From: Ichthyenterobacterium magnum
GTDB taxonomy: Bacteria > Bacteroidota > Bacteroidia > Flavobacteriales > Flavobacteriaceae
Assembly (NCBI RefSeq): GCF_003610635.1
Contig: NZ_RAQJ01000004.1
Span: forward strand, 62,001 to 126,000
Direction: 5' to 3'
Length of the DNA stretch: 64,000 nucleotides
Of the stretch, positions 16,571 through 25,963 are shown piece after piece; position 1 is the stretch's first letter, and each line of letters begins with the position of its first letter. The position numbers and the translations under genes were made by a program. The notes beneath the pieces are model-generated. The model was not told where the DNA came from. It made no database searches and saw nothing but the letters and a program-made list of their open reading frames with translations.

Positions 16571-19500
16571 CTAATCAATAATTAGTTTTTTGGTAATAAC
16601 ACCATTTATATTATTGATTTTTACAAAATATAATCCTGAAGCATAATTAGAGATATCAACACTCATAGTATTGATTAAACTCTTATTCTTAACAAAATAC
16701 ATCAGTTTACCTATAGCATTATAAATTCTAATTGATACTTGTTCACTTTTATTCCATGATAAATTAATTTCTTTTGATGCTGGATTAGGATATAACACAA
16801 GTGAATTTAATTCAAACTCATTTACACTTAAGCTAGAATCATATACATTAGACCTCCACAAACCACGACCATAAGTTCCAGCATAAATTTGGTTAGTAAC
16901 TGTATTAATCTCTAACTCATTAATACTAACATTTGGCAAATTATTACTGAAAGGTTGCCATGTATTATTGGTTGTGTTGTCTATATAGAAAACGCCATAA
17001 TTCATGCCTAAATACAGCCCATCATTTCCGTTATCATGCCATGCTAAAGCTCTGGCACTAAAGTTTGGCAAGTTAAACCTGTACGGAGCCCAAGTGTTTC
17101 CTGCATCAGATGACACATAAACTTTAGAGCTACTTGTTGTTGCTATTGCTAACTTATTAGGATTAGTTGGATGTACTGCAATGTAATTTATGAATCCTGC
17201 ATAATCTGTTGAAATCGCTGGATTAGAAGGCGATAAGTTTGTCCAATTTGTCAATCCTCCATTTGTTGTTCTGTAAAGGTTACCTCCAACAGATGCATAC
17301 ATCACACTATTATTAGATGGTGCAATTTTAAGTTCATCTAAATTATTTCCGAAATTTTGAGATATTACTGACCAAGTATTTCCGCCGTCTATAGATTTAT
17401 TCACTTGGGTATAACCTGCATAAATAACATTTTGAAGTATTGGGTCTTGCTCAAAAGGTGTTATCCAATTTCCAGATTTTGGTTCGCCTAAGTTATCTAA
17501 AGGTGTTATTACTGAAACATTTTGACCGCTATCAAAGGATTTAACTAGCCATCCGTTTTGTGCAGTACCATAAATAATGTTACTGTTATTTTTATCAATA
17601 AAAGACTCCATGCCATCGGCTCCATACCAATCTGTCCAATCTCCATTAGTGTCCATTATTGATGTTCCGTTATCTTGAGAACCACCTGTAACTATTGATG
17701 GGTTTGTTTGGCTTATCCCAATTCTATAAAACTGACGTATTCCTAAACCTGACGTTAAATCGGTATAATAATTACTATTTACATTTAATGGATTATTTGC
17801 TACATACACACCGCCATCTGTTGCTGCATATAATTTTCCGTCTAGATATTCTAGAAAATCAACATCGGCATGGCAATACCCAATGTTTTCAAAAGCTGCA
17901 TCATCTGGTGTCCATTGTGATGTTATATTAAAATTAGCACCGCCATCTGTTGAGCGCCAAGTATTTATTCCAGCAATATGCACATCATCAGCATCATTTG
18001 GATTCACAGCAACATCCATATCTCTAGGTGCTTGTCCTCTAGCATCATCGGCAGCAGATTCATACCCAAAATAGTTATCATTACCATGATTAAATTTTGT
18101 AAATGTTTCTCCGCTATCTGTAGATTTGTGTAAGCCTCCATATGTTCCTCCAGACTCTTCTACAACATAGATAACGGAGTCATCATCTGCAGATACACCC
18201 ATCATTTTAGCACCACTACCAAATGCATTTGGAGTGCTTTCAAAACCATCTTGAAATAGTGTTCCTAGTGTTGTATCTTCAACTGAAACGTCATCAAGTG
18301 TGGTTCCTCTTCCATAATGATTTAGTCCTTCAAAGGCAATATAATAAGTTGAGGATGGATTAGGTAAATTCAACGTAATATCTGTCCATGTTGTAATTTC
18401 GTTAGAATAATCTGCTAATTCAAGCCAAGTTCCATTTAAAGACGTTTTATAATATACTTTTAATTGGTCTAAATCTCCAAACCAATTAACTTGAGTGTAA
18501 GAGAATTTTAGTTGTGGATTACTAGCCCCAGAAAGATTTAATTCTGGAGAGACCAACTTAGTGATAGGATTTGATGGTGAATCTATAAATAAGATAGCCA
18601 TTGAGTTTCCTGTTTTTGGGGTTACAGATCCGTTTTCATTTACGCTTGCAGTTGACCAATCTGTTGTGCCACTAACATATTCTTGAGTCCACAATGGTAA
18701 ACTGTTTGGGACATTAAATGTTGCTCCTCCATCTATTGATTTAAAAAACTGATTACCTGATGCATAAATTACATTTGTATCTCCAGGTTTAAACTCTATA
18801 TCAAATCCATTGGTAGCACTTGCGTGAATACGAGTCCAATTTACTCCTGCATTAGTGGATTTATAAATCCCTCCGTTTTCAGCACTACAATACATTTTTT
18901 GTGTATTGTTTGGGTCTATTAAAATTTTGTTGACACTACCGTTTCCTATATCTGCTAATATATTCCACGTAGCTCCAGCATCAGTTGATTTAAAAATTGT
19001 TCCGCTAGAAGATCCCCAAAAATAGGCTTGAGAATTTGTTGGATCTATGGCTAAAGACCAAACAACCAAATTTGACAAATTATCTGTAAGTACTTGCCAA
19101 TTTGTTCCTCCATCTGTAGTTTTCCATACACCACCTGTTCTTGCTCCAACAATCATATGATCTGTATTTCCGTTTTCAAAAGCAATAGAGGTTACTCTAC
19201 CAACTCCTGGATTATAGCCAGAGGTTGCATTCCAATAGGTTGGCCCTAACTCTTCCCAAGTACCAACTGTGGTTCTTGCTAAGACATTGCTTTGATTTAA
19301 GTAACCATTGTAATTTTGAAGTTCATTATAATAAAACTCAGGTGTTTTTAGCATTCCGTTATCATCCATATTACGCAAAGCTTGGTATTCCCAACGTTTG
19401 TATTGCTTATAACCGAGACCGCGTCCGCGCCCTACAATGTCAAAGTGCGCTTCAGCTGATGCTTGTATTTGTTGTACTGTATAAGTACCTGTAGAAATCA

Positions 19501-19573
19501 TTCGTTTATACTCTTGTGACCAAGAATACATAACAAATAATGATAGAACGAGTGTGATGTAAAAATTTTTCAT
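16571..19573 (-). CDS. T9SS type A cargo with VPS10/sialidase-like beta-propeller
   Basis: A 1000-residue secreted protein with a signal peptide ending near WSQ (residue 20). Many Asp-box/BNR-type blades of the form TTDGGTNWQVL, STDAGATWNIL, STDSGETFTKF and SSDAGNTWAPY indicate one or two VPS10/sortilin-like propellers. Between about residues 300 and 440 the blade pattern is interrupted by a jelly-roll-like segment (LKFSYTQVNWFGDLDQLKVYY...TTLDDVSVED) resembling choice-of-anchor/MAM adhesion domains. The last ~75 residues (LVLYPNPASKEI...SGLYFVKI..KKLIID) are a type A sorting domain for export by the type IX system. Substrate or ligand is unknown. Confidence 0.88.
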   Translation of the reverse strand: MKNFYITLVLSLFVMYSWSQEYKRMISTGTYTVQQIQASAEAHFDIVGRGRGLGYKQYKRWEYQALRNMDDNGMLKTPEFYYNELQNYNGYLNQSNVLARTTVGTWEELGPTYWNATSGYNPGVGRVTSIAFENGNTDHMIVGARTGGVWKTTDGGTNWQVLTDNLSNLVVWSLAIDPTNSQAYFWGSSSGTIFKSTDAGATWNILADIGNGSVNKILIDPNNTQKMYCSAENGGIYKSTNAGVNWTRIHASATNGFDIEFKPGDTNVIYASGNQFFKSIDGGATFNVPNSLPLWTQEYVSGTTDWSTASVNENGSVTPKTGNSMAILFIDSPSNPITKLVSPELNLSGASNPQLKFSYTQVNWFGDLDQLKVYYKTSLNGTWLELADYSNEITTWTDITLNLPNPSSTYYIAFEGLNHYGRGTTLDDVSVEDTTLGTLFQDGFESTPNAFGSGAKMMGVSADDDSVIYVVEESGGTYGGLHKSTDSGETFTKFNHGNDNYFGYESAADDARGQAPRDMDVAVNPNDADDVHIAGINTWRSTDGGANFNITSQWTPDDAAFENIGYCHADVDFLEYLDGKLYAATDGGVYVANNPLNVNSNYYTDLTSGLGIRQFYRIGISQTNPSIVTGGSQDNGTSIMDTNGDWTDWYGADGMESFIDKNNSNIIYGTAQNGWLVKSFDSGQNVSVITPLDNLGEPKSGNWITPFEQDPILQNVIYAGYTQVNKSIDGGNTWSVISQNFGNNLDELKIAPSNNSVMYASVGGNLYRTTNGGLTNWTNLSPSNPAISTDYAGFINYIAVHPTNPNKLAIATTSSSKVYVSSDAGNTWAPYRFNLPNFSARALAWHDNGNDGLYLGMNYGVFYIDNTTNNTWQPFSNNLPNVSINELEINTVTNQIYAGTYGRGLWRSNVYDSSLSVNEFELNSLVLYPNPASKEINLSWNKSEQVSIRIYNAIGKLMYFVKNKSLINTMSVDISNYASGLYFVKINNINGVITKKLIID

Positions 19574-19723
19574 TTTTGATAGCTATTAATCGTTTGGGGT
19601 TAAATACACAGTTTTTTTAGTTGAATAAAAACAAACTGTTTATTTAATTTTTATTTACTTAATATTGTTATAACAACGCTAAAATACTATTTTACAAAAT
19701 AATACCATTAATATTTAAGTTTT

Positions 19724-21196
19724 ATGTCTCCAACATCCATCATTCTGTTAATTGCAGCATACTTTGTTATTCTTATATTAATATCTTATTTAACCGGTAA
19801 GGATGATAGTAATGCTGTGTTTTTTAAAGCAAAAAAACAATCGCCTTGGTATATTGTGGCATTTGGAATGATTGGTGCTTCACTCTCTGGAGTAACTTTT
19901 ATTTCTGTACCAGGAATGATTGGTGGTCAACAATTTGCATACATGCAAGGCGTTTTTGGTTTTTTTATAGGTTATCTATTTATTCTATTTATATTATTAC
20001 CAATATACTATCGTCTCAATGTAACATCAATATATCAGTATTTAGAACAGCGTTTTGGTAAAGTAAGTTATAAAACAGGAGCTTTTTTCTTTTTACTGTC
20101 TAGAGTTACTGGTGCTTCCTTTCGTTTGTTTTTAGTTGCTCTTGCTATGCAATATATTGTTTTTGAGCAAATAGGAATTCCGTTTTGGGCAACAGTAGTC
20201 ATTTCTATTTTATTAATTTGGGTGTATACTTTTAGAGGCGGTATTAAAACTATTGTATGGACAGACACATTGCAAACCCTAGCTATGCTAACTGCTGTAG
20301 GCGTTGCTATATATTTAATCAATCAAAAACTAGATTGGTCATATATGGAGTTTATAAATTCTAATGAATTTACTGAAAAAGGACAGATTTTCTTTTTTGA
20401 TGATCCAAATTCCACAACCTATTTTTGGAAATATTTTATTGGAGGTGTTTTTATAACAATTGCTATGACAGGTTTAGATCAGGATATGATGCAAAAAAAT
20501 CTAACTTGTAAAAACCAAAATGATGCGCAGAAAAACATGTTTACTATGGCTACATTATTAGTGATTGTAAATTTTGTGTTTTTATCTTTAGGCGCTTTAT
20601 TATTTATCTATGCTGAAAAAATTGGAATTGAAATCCCAACAGTAGATGGCAGAACAAGAACAGACTTATTATTCCCAGAAATTGCAATGAATCAAGGCCT
20701 CGGAAAACCATTAGCCATTGTATTTATTATTGGTTTAATTGCTGCTGCTTACTCAAGTGCCGACAGTGCTTTAACCTCATTAACCACTTCGTTTTCGGTA
20801 GATTTTTTAAACATAGAAAAAAAGCCTAAAGAAGATCAAAAACCGCTTCGCAAAAAAGTACATGTTGCGGTTTCTATTTTACTAATATTTGTTGTGATAC
20901 TCTTTAATAGTCTTGACGGAAATGTTGTTGGAAACCTATTTAAATTTGCCACGTTTACTTATGGTCCTTTATTAGGGTTATTTGCTTTTGGTATTTTAAC
21001 TAAACGTTCTATAAAAGATAACTATGCTTGGATTGTTGCATTGGTAGCATTACTTATAAGTTTTGGCATTACATATTTACCAGAAAGTGTAATTGGAAAA
21101 TACCAATTTCATTGGGAAATACTACCATTAAACGGTCTAATCACTTTTATTGGATTGTTACTTATTTCAAAAAAGAACCTTAATACTGATTTGTAG
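19724..21196 (+). CDS. sodium:solute symporter (SSS family)
   Basis: 490 residues with about 13 hydrophobic helices and the LeuT-fold SSS pattern. The first core helix reads FGMIGASLSGVTFISVPGMIG, and the sodium-site helix near residues 340-360 reads AAAYSSADSALTSLTTSF. The length suits the PutP/SGLT family. The substrate is not evident from the sequence or neighbours. The stop codon overlaps the 3' end of the CoA-binding gene on the other strand by 17 bases. Confidence 0.93.
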   Translation: MSPTSIILLIAAYFVILILISYLTGKDDSNAVFFKAKKQSPWYIVAFGMIGASLSGVTFISVPGMIGGQQFAYMQGVFGFFIGYLFILFILLPIYYRLNVTSIYQYLEQRFGKVSYKTGAFFFLLSRVTGASFRLFLVALAMQYIVFEQIGIPFWATVVISILLIWVYTFRGGIKTIVWTDTLQTLAMLTAVGVAIYLINQKLDWSYMEFINSNEFTEKGQIFFFDDPNSTTYFWKYFIGGVFITIAMTGLDQDMMQKNLTCKNQNDAQKNMFTMATLLVIVNFVFLSLGALLFIYAEKIGIEIPTVDGRTRTDLLFPEIAMNQGLGKPLAIVFIIGLIAAAYSSADSALTSLTTSFSVDFLNIEKKPKEDQKPLRKKVHVAVSILLIFVVILFNSLDGNVVGNLFKFATFTYGPLLGLFAFGILTKRSIKDNYAWIVALVALLISFGITYLPESVIGKYQFHWEILPLNGLITFIGLLLISKKNLNTDL

Positions 21197-21542
21197 ACAG
21201 CAAAACTAAAGTACAGGCAACCTCAAATTCGATATTATTTTTGTTTAACATTCTATAAAACTCTGGGTTTTCTGTTCCAGGATTAAAAATCACACGCTTA
21301 GGTTTTAAGCCAATAATGTAATTATAGTACTCTTTTTGATTTTCTGGATTAAGATATAATGTTACTGTATCAATATTTTTATAAAACTTTAGTTCTACAT
21401 CTATACCTACATTGGCAATTATCCCTTGTTTTAATCCGTAAGCTACAACTTCACTTCCAAAGGTAACCAGTCTGCGTATTGCCAAATTAGAATAGCTATT
21501 TGGCTTTAATGAAGCTCCAAAAACAAGTGTCTTTTTAGTCAT
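21180..21542 (-). CDS. CoA-binding (Rossmann) domain protein
   Basis: 120 residues forming one CoA_binding_2-type Rossmann domain: TLVFGASLKPNSYSNLAIRRL at the N-terminus, GLKPKRVIFNPGTENPEF and a final hydrophobic strand FEVACTLVLLST. Proteins of this kind (YccU/YneT-like) bind CoA or nucleotides; their role is not settled. It is convergent with the symporter, overlapping by 17 bases. Confidence 0.85.
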   Translation of the reverse strand: MTKKTLVFGASLKPNSYSNLAIRRLVTFGSEVVAYGLKQGIIANVGIDVELKFYKNIDTVTLYLNPENQKEYYNYIIGLKPKRVIFNPGTENPEFYRMLNKNNIEFEVACTLVLLSTNQY

Positions 21543-21716
21543 ATGTTATTTTTAAGTTAATTGGCAAAATGTTATAACAATCTGTTTATAATTTTACCCT
21601 AGTTTATTACAAGTGTTAAAAAGGTGTTAACTAATGTTAAAATAAGTAACACAAATTAAAAGTAAGCGTCTATGTAATAACAACCTATTAAAAACATCAA
21701 TTAATCAATCAAAAAA

Positions 21717-24188
21717 ATGAACAAATTTATTTATTTGTATGTGATGCTATTTTCTGCATTTATGTACGCAAACCCAACTGCAGACACAAGCTCTAAAGAA
21801 GGAACCGTTTCTGGAAGAGTTATTGATACGGCGCTAAACCAGCCACTTCCGTATGTTACAATTGTAATTAAAGATGCTACAAATACAACCATAACTGGTG
21901 GTATTACGGGAGATGACGGCACATTTGAAATTAAAAAAATTCCACAAGGTTCGTCAACCGTAAGCATTCAATACATTGGATATAAAACGGTTAACAAAAC
22001 CATCTCTATTGGTAAAGGCAATTATAAAATTAAACTTGGGGATATTAAATTAGAAGAAGATATTGAAAGTTTAGATGAAGTAACGGTTGTTGCAGAAGTC
22101 ACTACAATTCAACAAAAAATTGACCGTAAAGTTATTAATGTTGGAAAAGATTTAACCACTGCTGGAGCTACAGCTAGTGATATAATGAACAACATACCAT
22201 CTGTTAATGTAGACCAACAAACAGGAAACATTAGTCTTCGTGGTAATGAAAATGTTCGTGTAATGGTAGATGGAAAACTCTCTAATGTACCAATTGCTCA
22301 ATTATTAAAGCAGATTCCTTCTACTTCAATAAAACAAATTGAGTTAATCACCAATCCATCTGCAAAATACAATCCAGAAGGCATGAGTGGTATTATAAAC
22401 ATCAAGCTTCATAAAAATACTAAGCTTGGTTTTAACGGAAATATTAATCTTGGTTTAACTAAAGAGATTTTCGCCAAATTTAATAGTTCAGTAGATATGA
22501 ACTACCGTAACGGTAAATTTAATTTTTATGGTAACTACGGAAACAATATTGGTAAATATGACAATTTTGGAAACATCAATAGATTAGATGATGATTCAAG
22601 ACAAGATTTTAAATTTGGAAACAATAATAAATCACACCTAATAAAAGCTGGTGTTGATTTCTATATGAATGATACAAACACCATTTCGTTTTTCACAAAC
22701 CAAAACATATTTGAAGGTGACGGTTTTGGTAATACGCGTGTAAGTTTTCCTAACAGATCAGCACAATGGCAACTTTTCAGTAATGACTCTAAGAATAACT
22801 CATCTCAATATAATTTAGCATATAAACATAACTTTACTAAAGAAGATGAAACCTTAGATGTAGAAATAGATTACAACACCTTTAATCAAGATGAAGACGC
22901 AAATTTCAACTTTGTTAATTTTAGTTTTCCTCCAAACTATAGAGATTTGGTAGATACAGAAAGAGACCAAACCACTATAAATGTTGATTATGTAAACCCA
23001 TTAGATGAAAAAACTAAGCTAGAAGTTGGTTTTGAAGCACGTTTATTTAATACAGTAGTAGATTATAACTCAACAGGTTTTACTTTTGATAGTGATGCAA
23101 ATATAATTCCAACACCAAGTACAGATTTTGATTATAATAGAGATATTTACTCAGCCTATGCAACTTATGGTAAAAAGCTAGATAAGTGGAGTTACCAATT
23201 TGGAGCACGTTTTGAGCAAGTTAATGTAAAAGCAGATGCGCTTAAAACTAGTGCTACTGAAACTGAATTAATTCCTTTTGAAAATGATTACTTTCAAGTT
23301 TATCCTTCAGCTTTTTTAACATATAATCCTTCAGATAAAAATTCGTACCAATTAAGTTTTAGTCGTCGTGTAGACAGACCTGGTTTACAACAAGTAAATC
23401 CTATTAGAGAATGGAGCACACCAAGAGTATCGTCTTTTGGAAATTCAGAATTAAAACCTCAATTCACTAATTCTATTGAAACAAACTATACGAGACAATT
23501 AGGAAAAGGAAGCTTAACTGCTGGCGTATTTTATAGATTAGTTGAAGATAATATCAGTAGAGTTGTGTTTATCGATCGCACAGATGTATCTGCCGCAAAT
23601 GCTATTTTATCTTATGATAACTTTGATAATACTACTGCTTATGGTATAGAATTATCTAGTAACTACAGACCAACAAAATGGTGGAGTTTTAATGCAAGTT
23701 TTGACTTATACTCACAAACTCAAACAGGAATCACAGAATTTATTGATGCTGTAGACCCTCAAAACGCAACTGTTGCAGATATTAGAACAAGTAAAAGCGA
23801 AGTAGAAAATGTGGTTTGGAACTTTAGAGTATTTAACAATTTTAAAGCTTCAAAAAAACTAAGTTTTTCTGTATTTGCAATGTATCGTGGCGAAGAACAA
23901 GGTATTCAATTTAAAAGAAAACCTATGTACTTTGTAAATACAGGAATGCGTTATAGTTTCTTAGAAGATAATAGAGCTACATTTAGTTTTAACTATAGTG
24001 ACATTTTTAACACTATGAAATTTGAATTTAATGGCATATCGCCTTATCCATCTGTTGGTGAGTTTAACTGGGAAAGTAATTCGTGGAACGTTAATTTATC
24101 TTACCGTTTTGGTGGCGGCAAATACCGAGCTTTAAAGCGTAAAAACAGAGATAAAAATGAAAAATCTGGAAGCGGCGGATTCATTTAA
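21717..24188 (+). CDS. TonB-dependent receptor-like outer-membrane protein
   Basis: An 823-residue outer-membrane protein with a signal peptide ending near YAN. An N-terminal carboxypeptidase-regulatory-like beta domain (~28-112, GTVSGRVIDTALNQPLPYVTIVI) is followed by a plug-like region (~125-215, NIPSVNVDQQTGNISLRGNENVRVMVDGK). The beta-barrel that ends WNVNLSYRFGGGKYRA is of the OMP_b-brl_3 type. The tail is Lys/Arg/Gly-rich. It stands alone without a SusD partner, so glycan import of the SusCD type is unlikely; ligand unknown. Confidence 0.88.
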   Translation: MNKFIYLYVMLFSAFMYANPTADTSSKEGTVSGRVIDTALNQPLPYVTIVIKDATNTTITGGITGDDGTFEIKKIPQGSSTVSIQYIGYKTVNKTISIGKGNYKIKLGDIKLEEDIESLDEVTVVAEVTTIQQKIDRKVINVGKDLTTAGATASDIMNNIPSVNVDQQTGNISLRGNENVRVMVDGKLSNVPIAQLLKQIPSTSIKQIELITNPSAKYNPEGMSGIINIKLHKNTKLGFNGNINLGLTKEIFAKFNSSVDMNYRNGKFNFYGNYGNNIGKYDNFGNINRLDDDSRQDFKFGNNNKSHLIKAGVDFYMNDTNTISFFTNQNIFEGDGFGNTRVSFPNRSAQWQLFSNDSKNNSSQYNLAYKHNFTKEDETLDVEIDYNTFNQDEDANFNFVNFSFPPNYRDLVDTERDQTTINVDYVNPLDEKTKLEVGFEARLFNTVVDYNSTGFTFDSDANIIPTPSTDFDYNRDIYSAYATYGKKLDKWSYQFGARFEQVNVKADALKTSATETELIPFENDYFQVYPSAFLTYNPSDKNSYQLSFSRRVDRPGLQQVNPIREWSTPRVSSFGNSELKPQFTNSIETNYTRQLGKGSLTAGVFYRLVEDNISRVVFIDRTDVSAANAILSYDNFDNTTAYGIELSSNYRPTKWWSFNASFDLYSQTQTGITEFIDAVDPQNATVADIRTSKSEVENVVWNFRVFNNFKASKKLSFSVFAMYRGEEQGIQFKRKPMYFVNTGMRYSFLEDNRATFSFNYSDIFNTMKFEFNGISPYPSVGEFNWESNSWNVNLSYRFGGGKYRALKRKNRDKNEKSGSGGFI

Positions 24189-24252
24189 AATAAAGTTTAA
24201 TAGCCCTTCATAAATAGTTGATGGTTAGTGTTAATGTTTGGTTATTAAATAA

Positions 24253-24286
24253 GAAAGCCCGAAGCAATTATGTTTTGGGCTTTTAT
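24253..24286 (+). terminator. terminator of the outer-membrane receptor gene
   Basis: AAAGCCCGAA pairs with TTTTGGGCTTT (with one G-T pair) and runs into a T-rich stretch. It is 65 bases past the receptor stop. The upstream flank GTTAGTGTTAATG resembles that of the third hairpin in this gap. Confidence 0.75.
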
Positions 24287-24362
24287 TTTATTAAAAACTG
24301 TTAAAGTTTGATAATCAATGTAATGTGTTTATTTTAAGTACGACTTAATAAGTCCATAACAA

Positions 24363-24455
24363 TTTTGTTATTTGAATTAGCCATCAACTTTAGCAAAATA
24401 TTTAGGAAATTGATTAATAGCATAAAGCTCAAAGTTTCTACTTTGGGTTATTTAT
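24363..24455 (+). ncRNA. candidate small RNA A (TTGATTAATAGC + hairpin)
   Basis: A possible -33 TTTTG (24363-24367) and a degenerate -7 (ACTTTAG near 24390) precede the 12-mer TTGATTAATAGC (24410-24421). A CTCAAAG/CTTTGGG hairpin and a T-rich tail follow. No gene follows on this strand before htpG, over 1.5 kb away. The repeated arrangement is seen directly; that it is a transcribed RNA is inference. Confidence 0.35.
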
Positions 24456-24529
24456 TTAAATGTTAATTGATAGTTAAAACTATGTGTTGATGAAATAAAA
24501 AACAACTTTTTACGTCTATATATAGTGAT

Positions 24530-24640
24530 AAGTTTAAAGTTAATCACCTATAGAGATTCACTCTTTTATAGTTTTAGTGTTAGTTAAAGGTTGATTAATA
24601 GCAGAAAAAATCCGGAGCATTTTTTGTTTCGGGTTTTTTT
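24530..24640 (+). ncRNA. candidate small RNA B (TTGATTAATAGC + terminator)
   Basis: A second exact copy of TTGATTAATAGC (24591-24602) is followed at once by a strong hairpin (AATCCGGA/TTCGGGTT with G-T pairs) and an eight-T run. Its upstream bases TTAGTGTTAGT resemble those before the receptor-gene terminator. No convincing promoter was found; the 5' boundary given is a guess. Confidence 0.3.
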
Positions 24641-24824
24641 TATGTACGAAAATAGTCTTTACAATAGACAAACTCCACAACCCCAATTAGATACCTTATC
24701 TTTTTTTGTTTTTAACCATAAAAAGAAAAACAGAAAGAAGTAGCATTATAAAAACAATGATTTATCAGGTAGTTTCAATAAATTTTATTTTCTAATATTT
24801 TAATGTGTCCTTAAATTATTTAGG

Positions 24825-25829
24825 CTACCATTTAATAATAGCACTTGCCCAAGTAAACCCACTACCAAAAGCAGCTAACACAACAGTATCATCTTCTTTA
24901 ATTTTTTGTTCTTCCCATGCTTCTGTAAGTGCAATAATAACCGAAGCGGCAGTTGTATTACCATAAGTCATTATGTTATTAAATACTTGATCATCTCTTA
25001 AAGCAAACTTTTTCTGAATAAATTGTGCAATACGCAAATTAGCCTGATGTGGTATGAGCATGTCTATATCGTCTTTTTCAAGTCCATTTTTCAACAAACC
25101 TTCCATAATCACTTCACTAAAACGAACAACCGCATTTTTAAACACAAACTGACCATCCATATATGGGAAATAAGACAAATCTTCTTCTCCTCCTTCTAAA
25201 ATTTCAGGAACCCAATGTTTAATACTAGGTGATTCTACAATTAACTTATCTGCATATTTACCTTGACTATGCAAGTGTGTAGATAAAACGCCCTTTTTAG
25301 TATCTTCTTCTCTCGATAATACGCAAGCACCTGCGCCATCACCAAAAATAACGGTAACGCCACGTCCTCTTGTTGTTTTATCAAGTCCGTTACTATGGTA
25401 TTCTGCACCAACTACCAGTACATTTTTATACATTCCTGTTTTAATAAATTGGTCTGCAACAGAAAGCGCGTACACAAAACCAGAACATTGGTTTCTAATA
25501 TCAATAGCTCCAATTGTTGGCATGTCTAACATATCTTGAATTTGAACACCGCAACCAGGGAAATAATAATCTGGTGTCATGGTTGCAAATACAATAAAAT
25601 CTATATCATCTTTAGTTAATCCGGCTCTTTCAATTGCTATACGTGAAGCTTTTGCTCCCATTACCGCAGAAGTATCATCTGTGCCGTCTTTAATCCAACG
25701 ACGCTCTTTTATTCCTGTTCGTTCTTGAATCCACTCGTCATTAGTATCCATAAACTTAGACAAATCGTCATTGGTAACCACATTATCAGGAACATACTTT
25801 CCTAAGCCTATTATTTTTGAATTGTACAT
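24825..25829 (-). CDS. beta-ketoacyl-ACP synthase III (FabH-like)
   Basis: 334 residues with a complete thiolase-fold catalytic triad: C115 (RNQCSGFVY), H261 (IPHQANLRIA) and N291 (YGNTTAAS). FabH condenses acetyl-CoA or another acyl-CoA with malonyl-ACP to begin fatty-acid synthesis. The DIRNQCSGF active site and ~334 length fit the ketoacyl-ACP synthase III group that includes non-housekeeping paralogs. With no plsX, acpP or rpmF neighbours, this copy may be a secondary one. It is divergent from htpG. Confidence 0.9.
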   Translation of the reverse strand: MYNSKIIGLGKYVPDNVVTNDDLSKFMDTNDEWIQERTGIKERRWIKDGTDDTSAVMGAKASRIAIERAGLTKDDIDFIVFATMTPDYYFPGCGVQIQDMLDMPTIGAIDIRNQCSGFVYALSVADQFIKTGMYKNVLVVGAEYHSNGLDKTTRGRGVTVIFGDGAGACVLSREEDTKKGVLSTHLHSQGKYADKLIVESPSIKHWVPEILEGGEEDLSYFPYMDGQFVFKNAVVRFSEVIMEGLLKNGLEKDDIDMLIPHQANLRIAQFIQKKFALRDDQVFNNIMTYGNTTAASVIIALTEAWEEQKIKEDDTVVLAAFGSGFTWASAIIKW

Positions 25830-25904
25830 AGTTTTATTTTAAAAAGAAAGATAAAATTACAAATTATAGTTTTAATAAAATGTCAGTTTGTCACATTTTA
25901 ACTC

Positions 25905-25920
25905 TTGGTACTTTTTTTGT
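25905..25920 (+). promoter_or_regulatory. sigma-54-like -24/-12 element before htpG
   Basis: TTGGTAC, five bases, TTGT: against the sigma-54 consensus TTGGCAC-N5-TTGC the spacing is exact, with one change in each half. It sits 43 bases before the htpG ATG. A TAnnTTTG box is not seen in this gap. Confidence 0.45.
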
Positions 25921-25963
25921 CTTAAATCCATCATTATAACAATCATAATAAAACACATATATC

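Larger units (their letters stand above)
24189..24824. other. 636-bp intergenic stretch with three terminator-like modules
   Basis: No credible reading frame is seen on either strand. The stretch holds three plus-strand hairpins with T-rich ends: 24253-24286 (AAAGCCC/GGGCTTT), 24425-24452 (CTCAAAG/CTTTGGG) and 24605-24640 (AATCCGGA/TTCGGGTT). The last two are preceded by the same 12-mer TTGATTAATAGC. They are described separately. The remaining ~180 bp before the FabH-like gene hold nothing I can name. Confidence 0.7.

Noticed and set aside
24189-24824. Hidden small protein genes or a decayed mobile element in the 636-bp gap
   Set aside because: No frame with a plausible start and composition; no inverted terminal repeats or transposase remnants.
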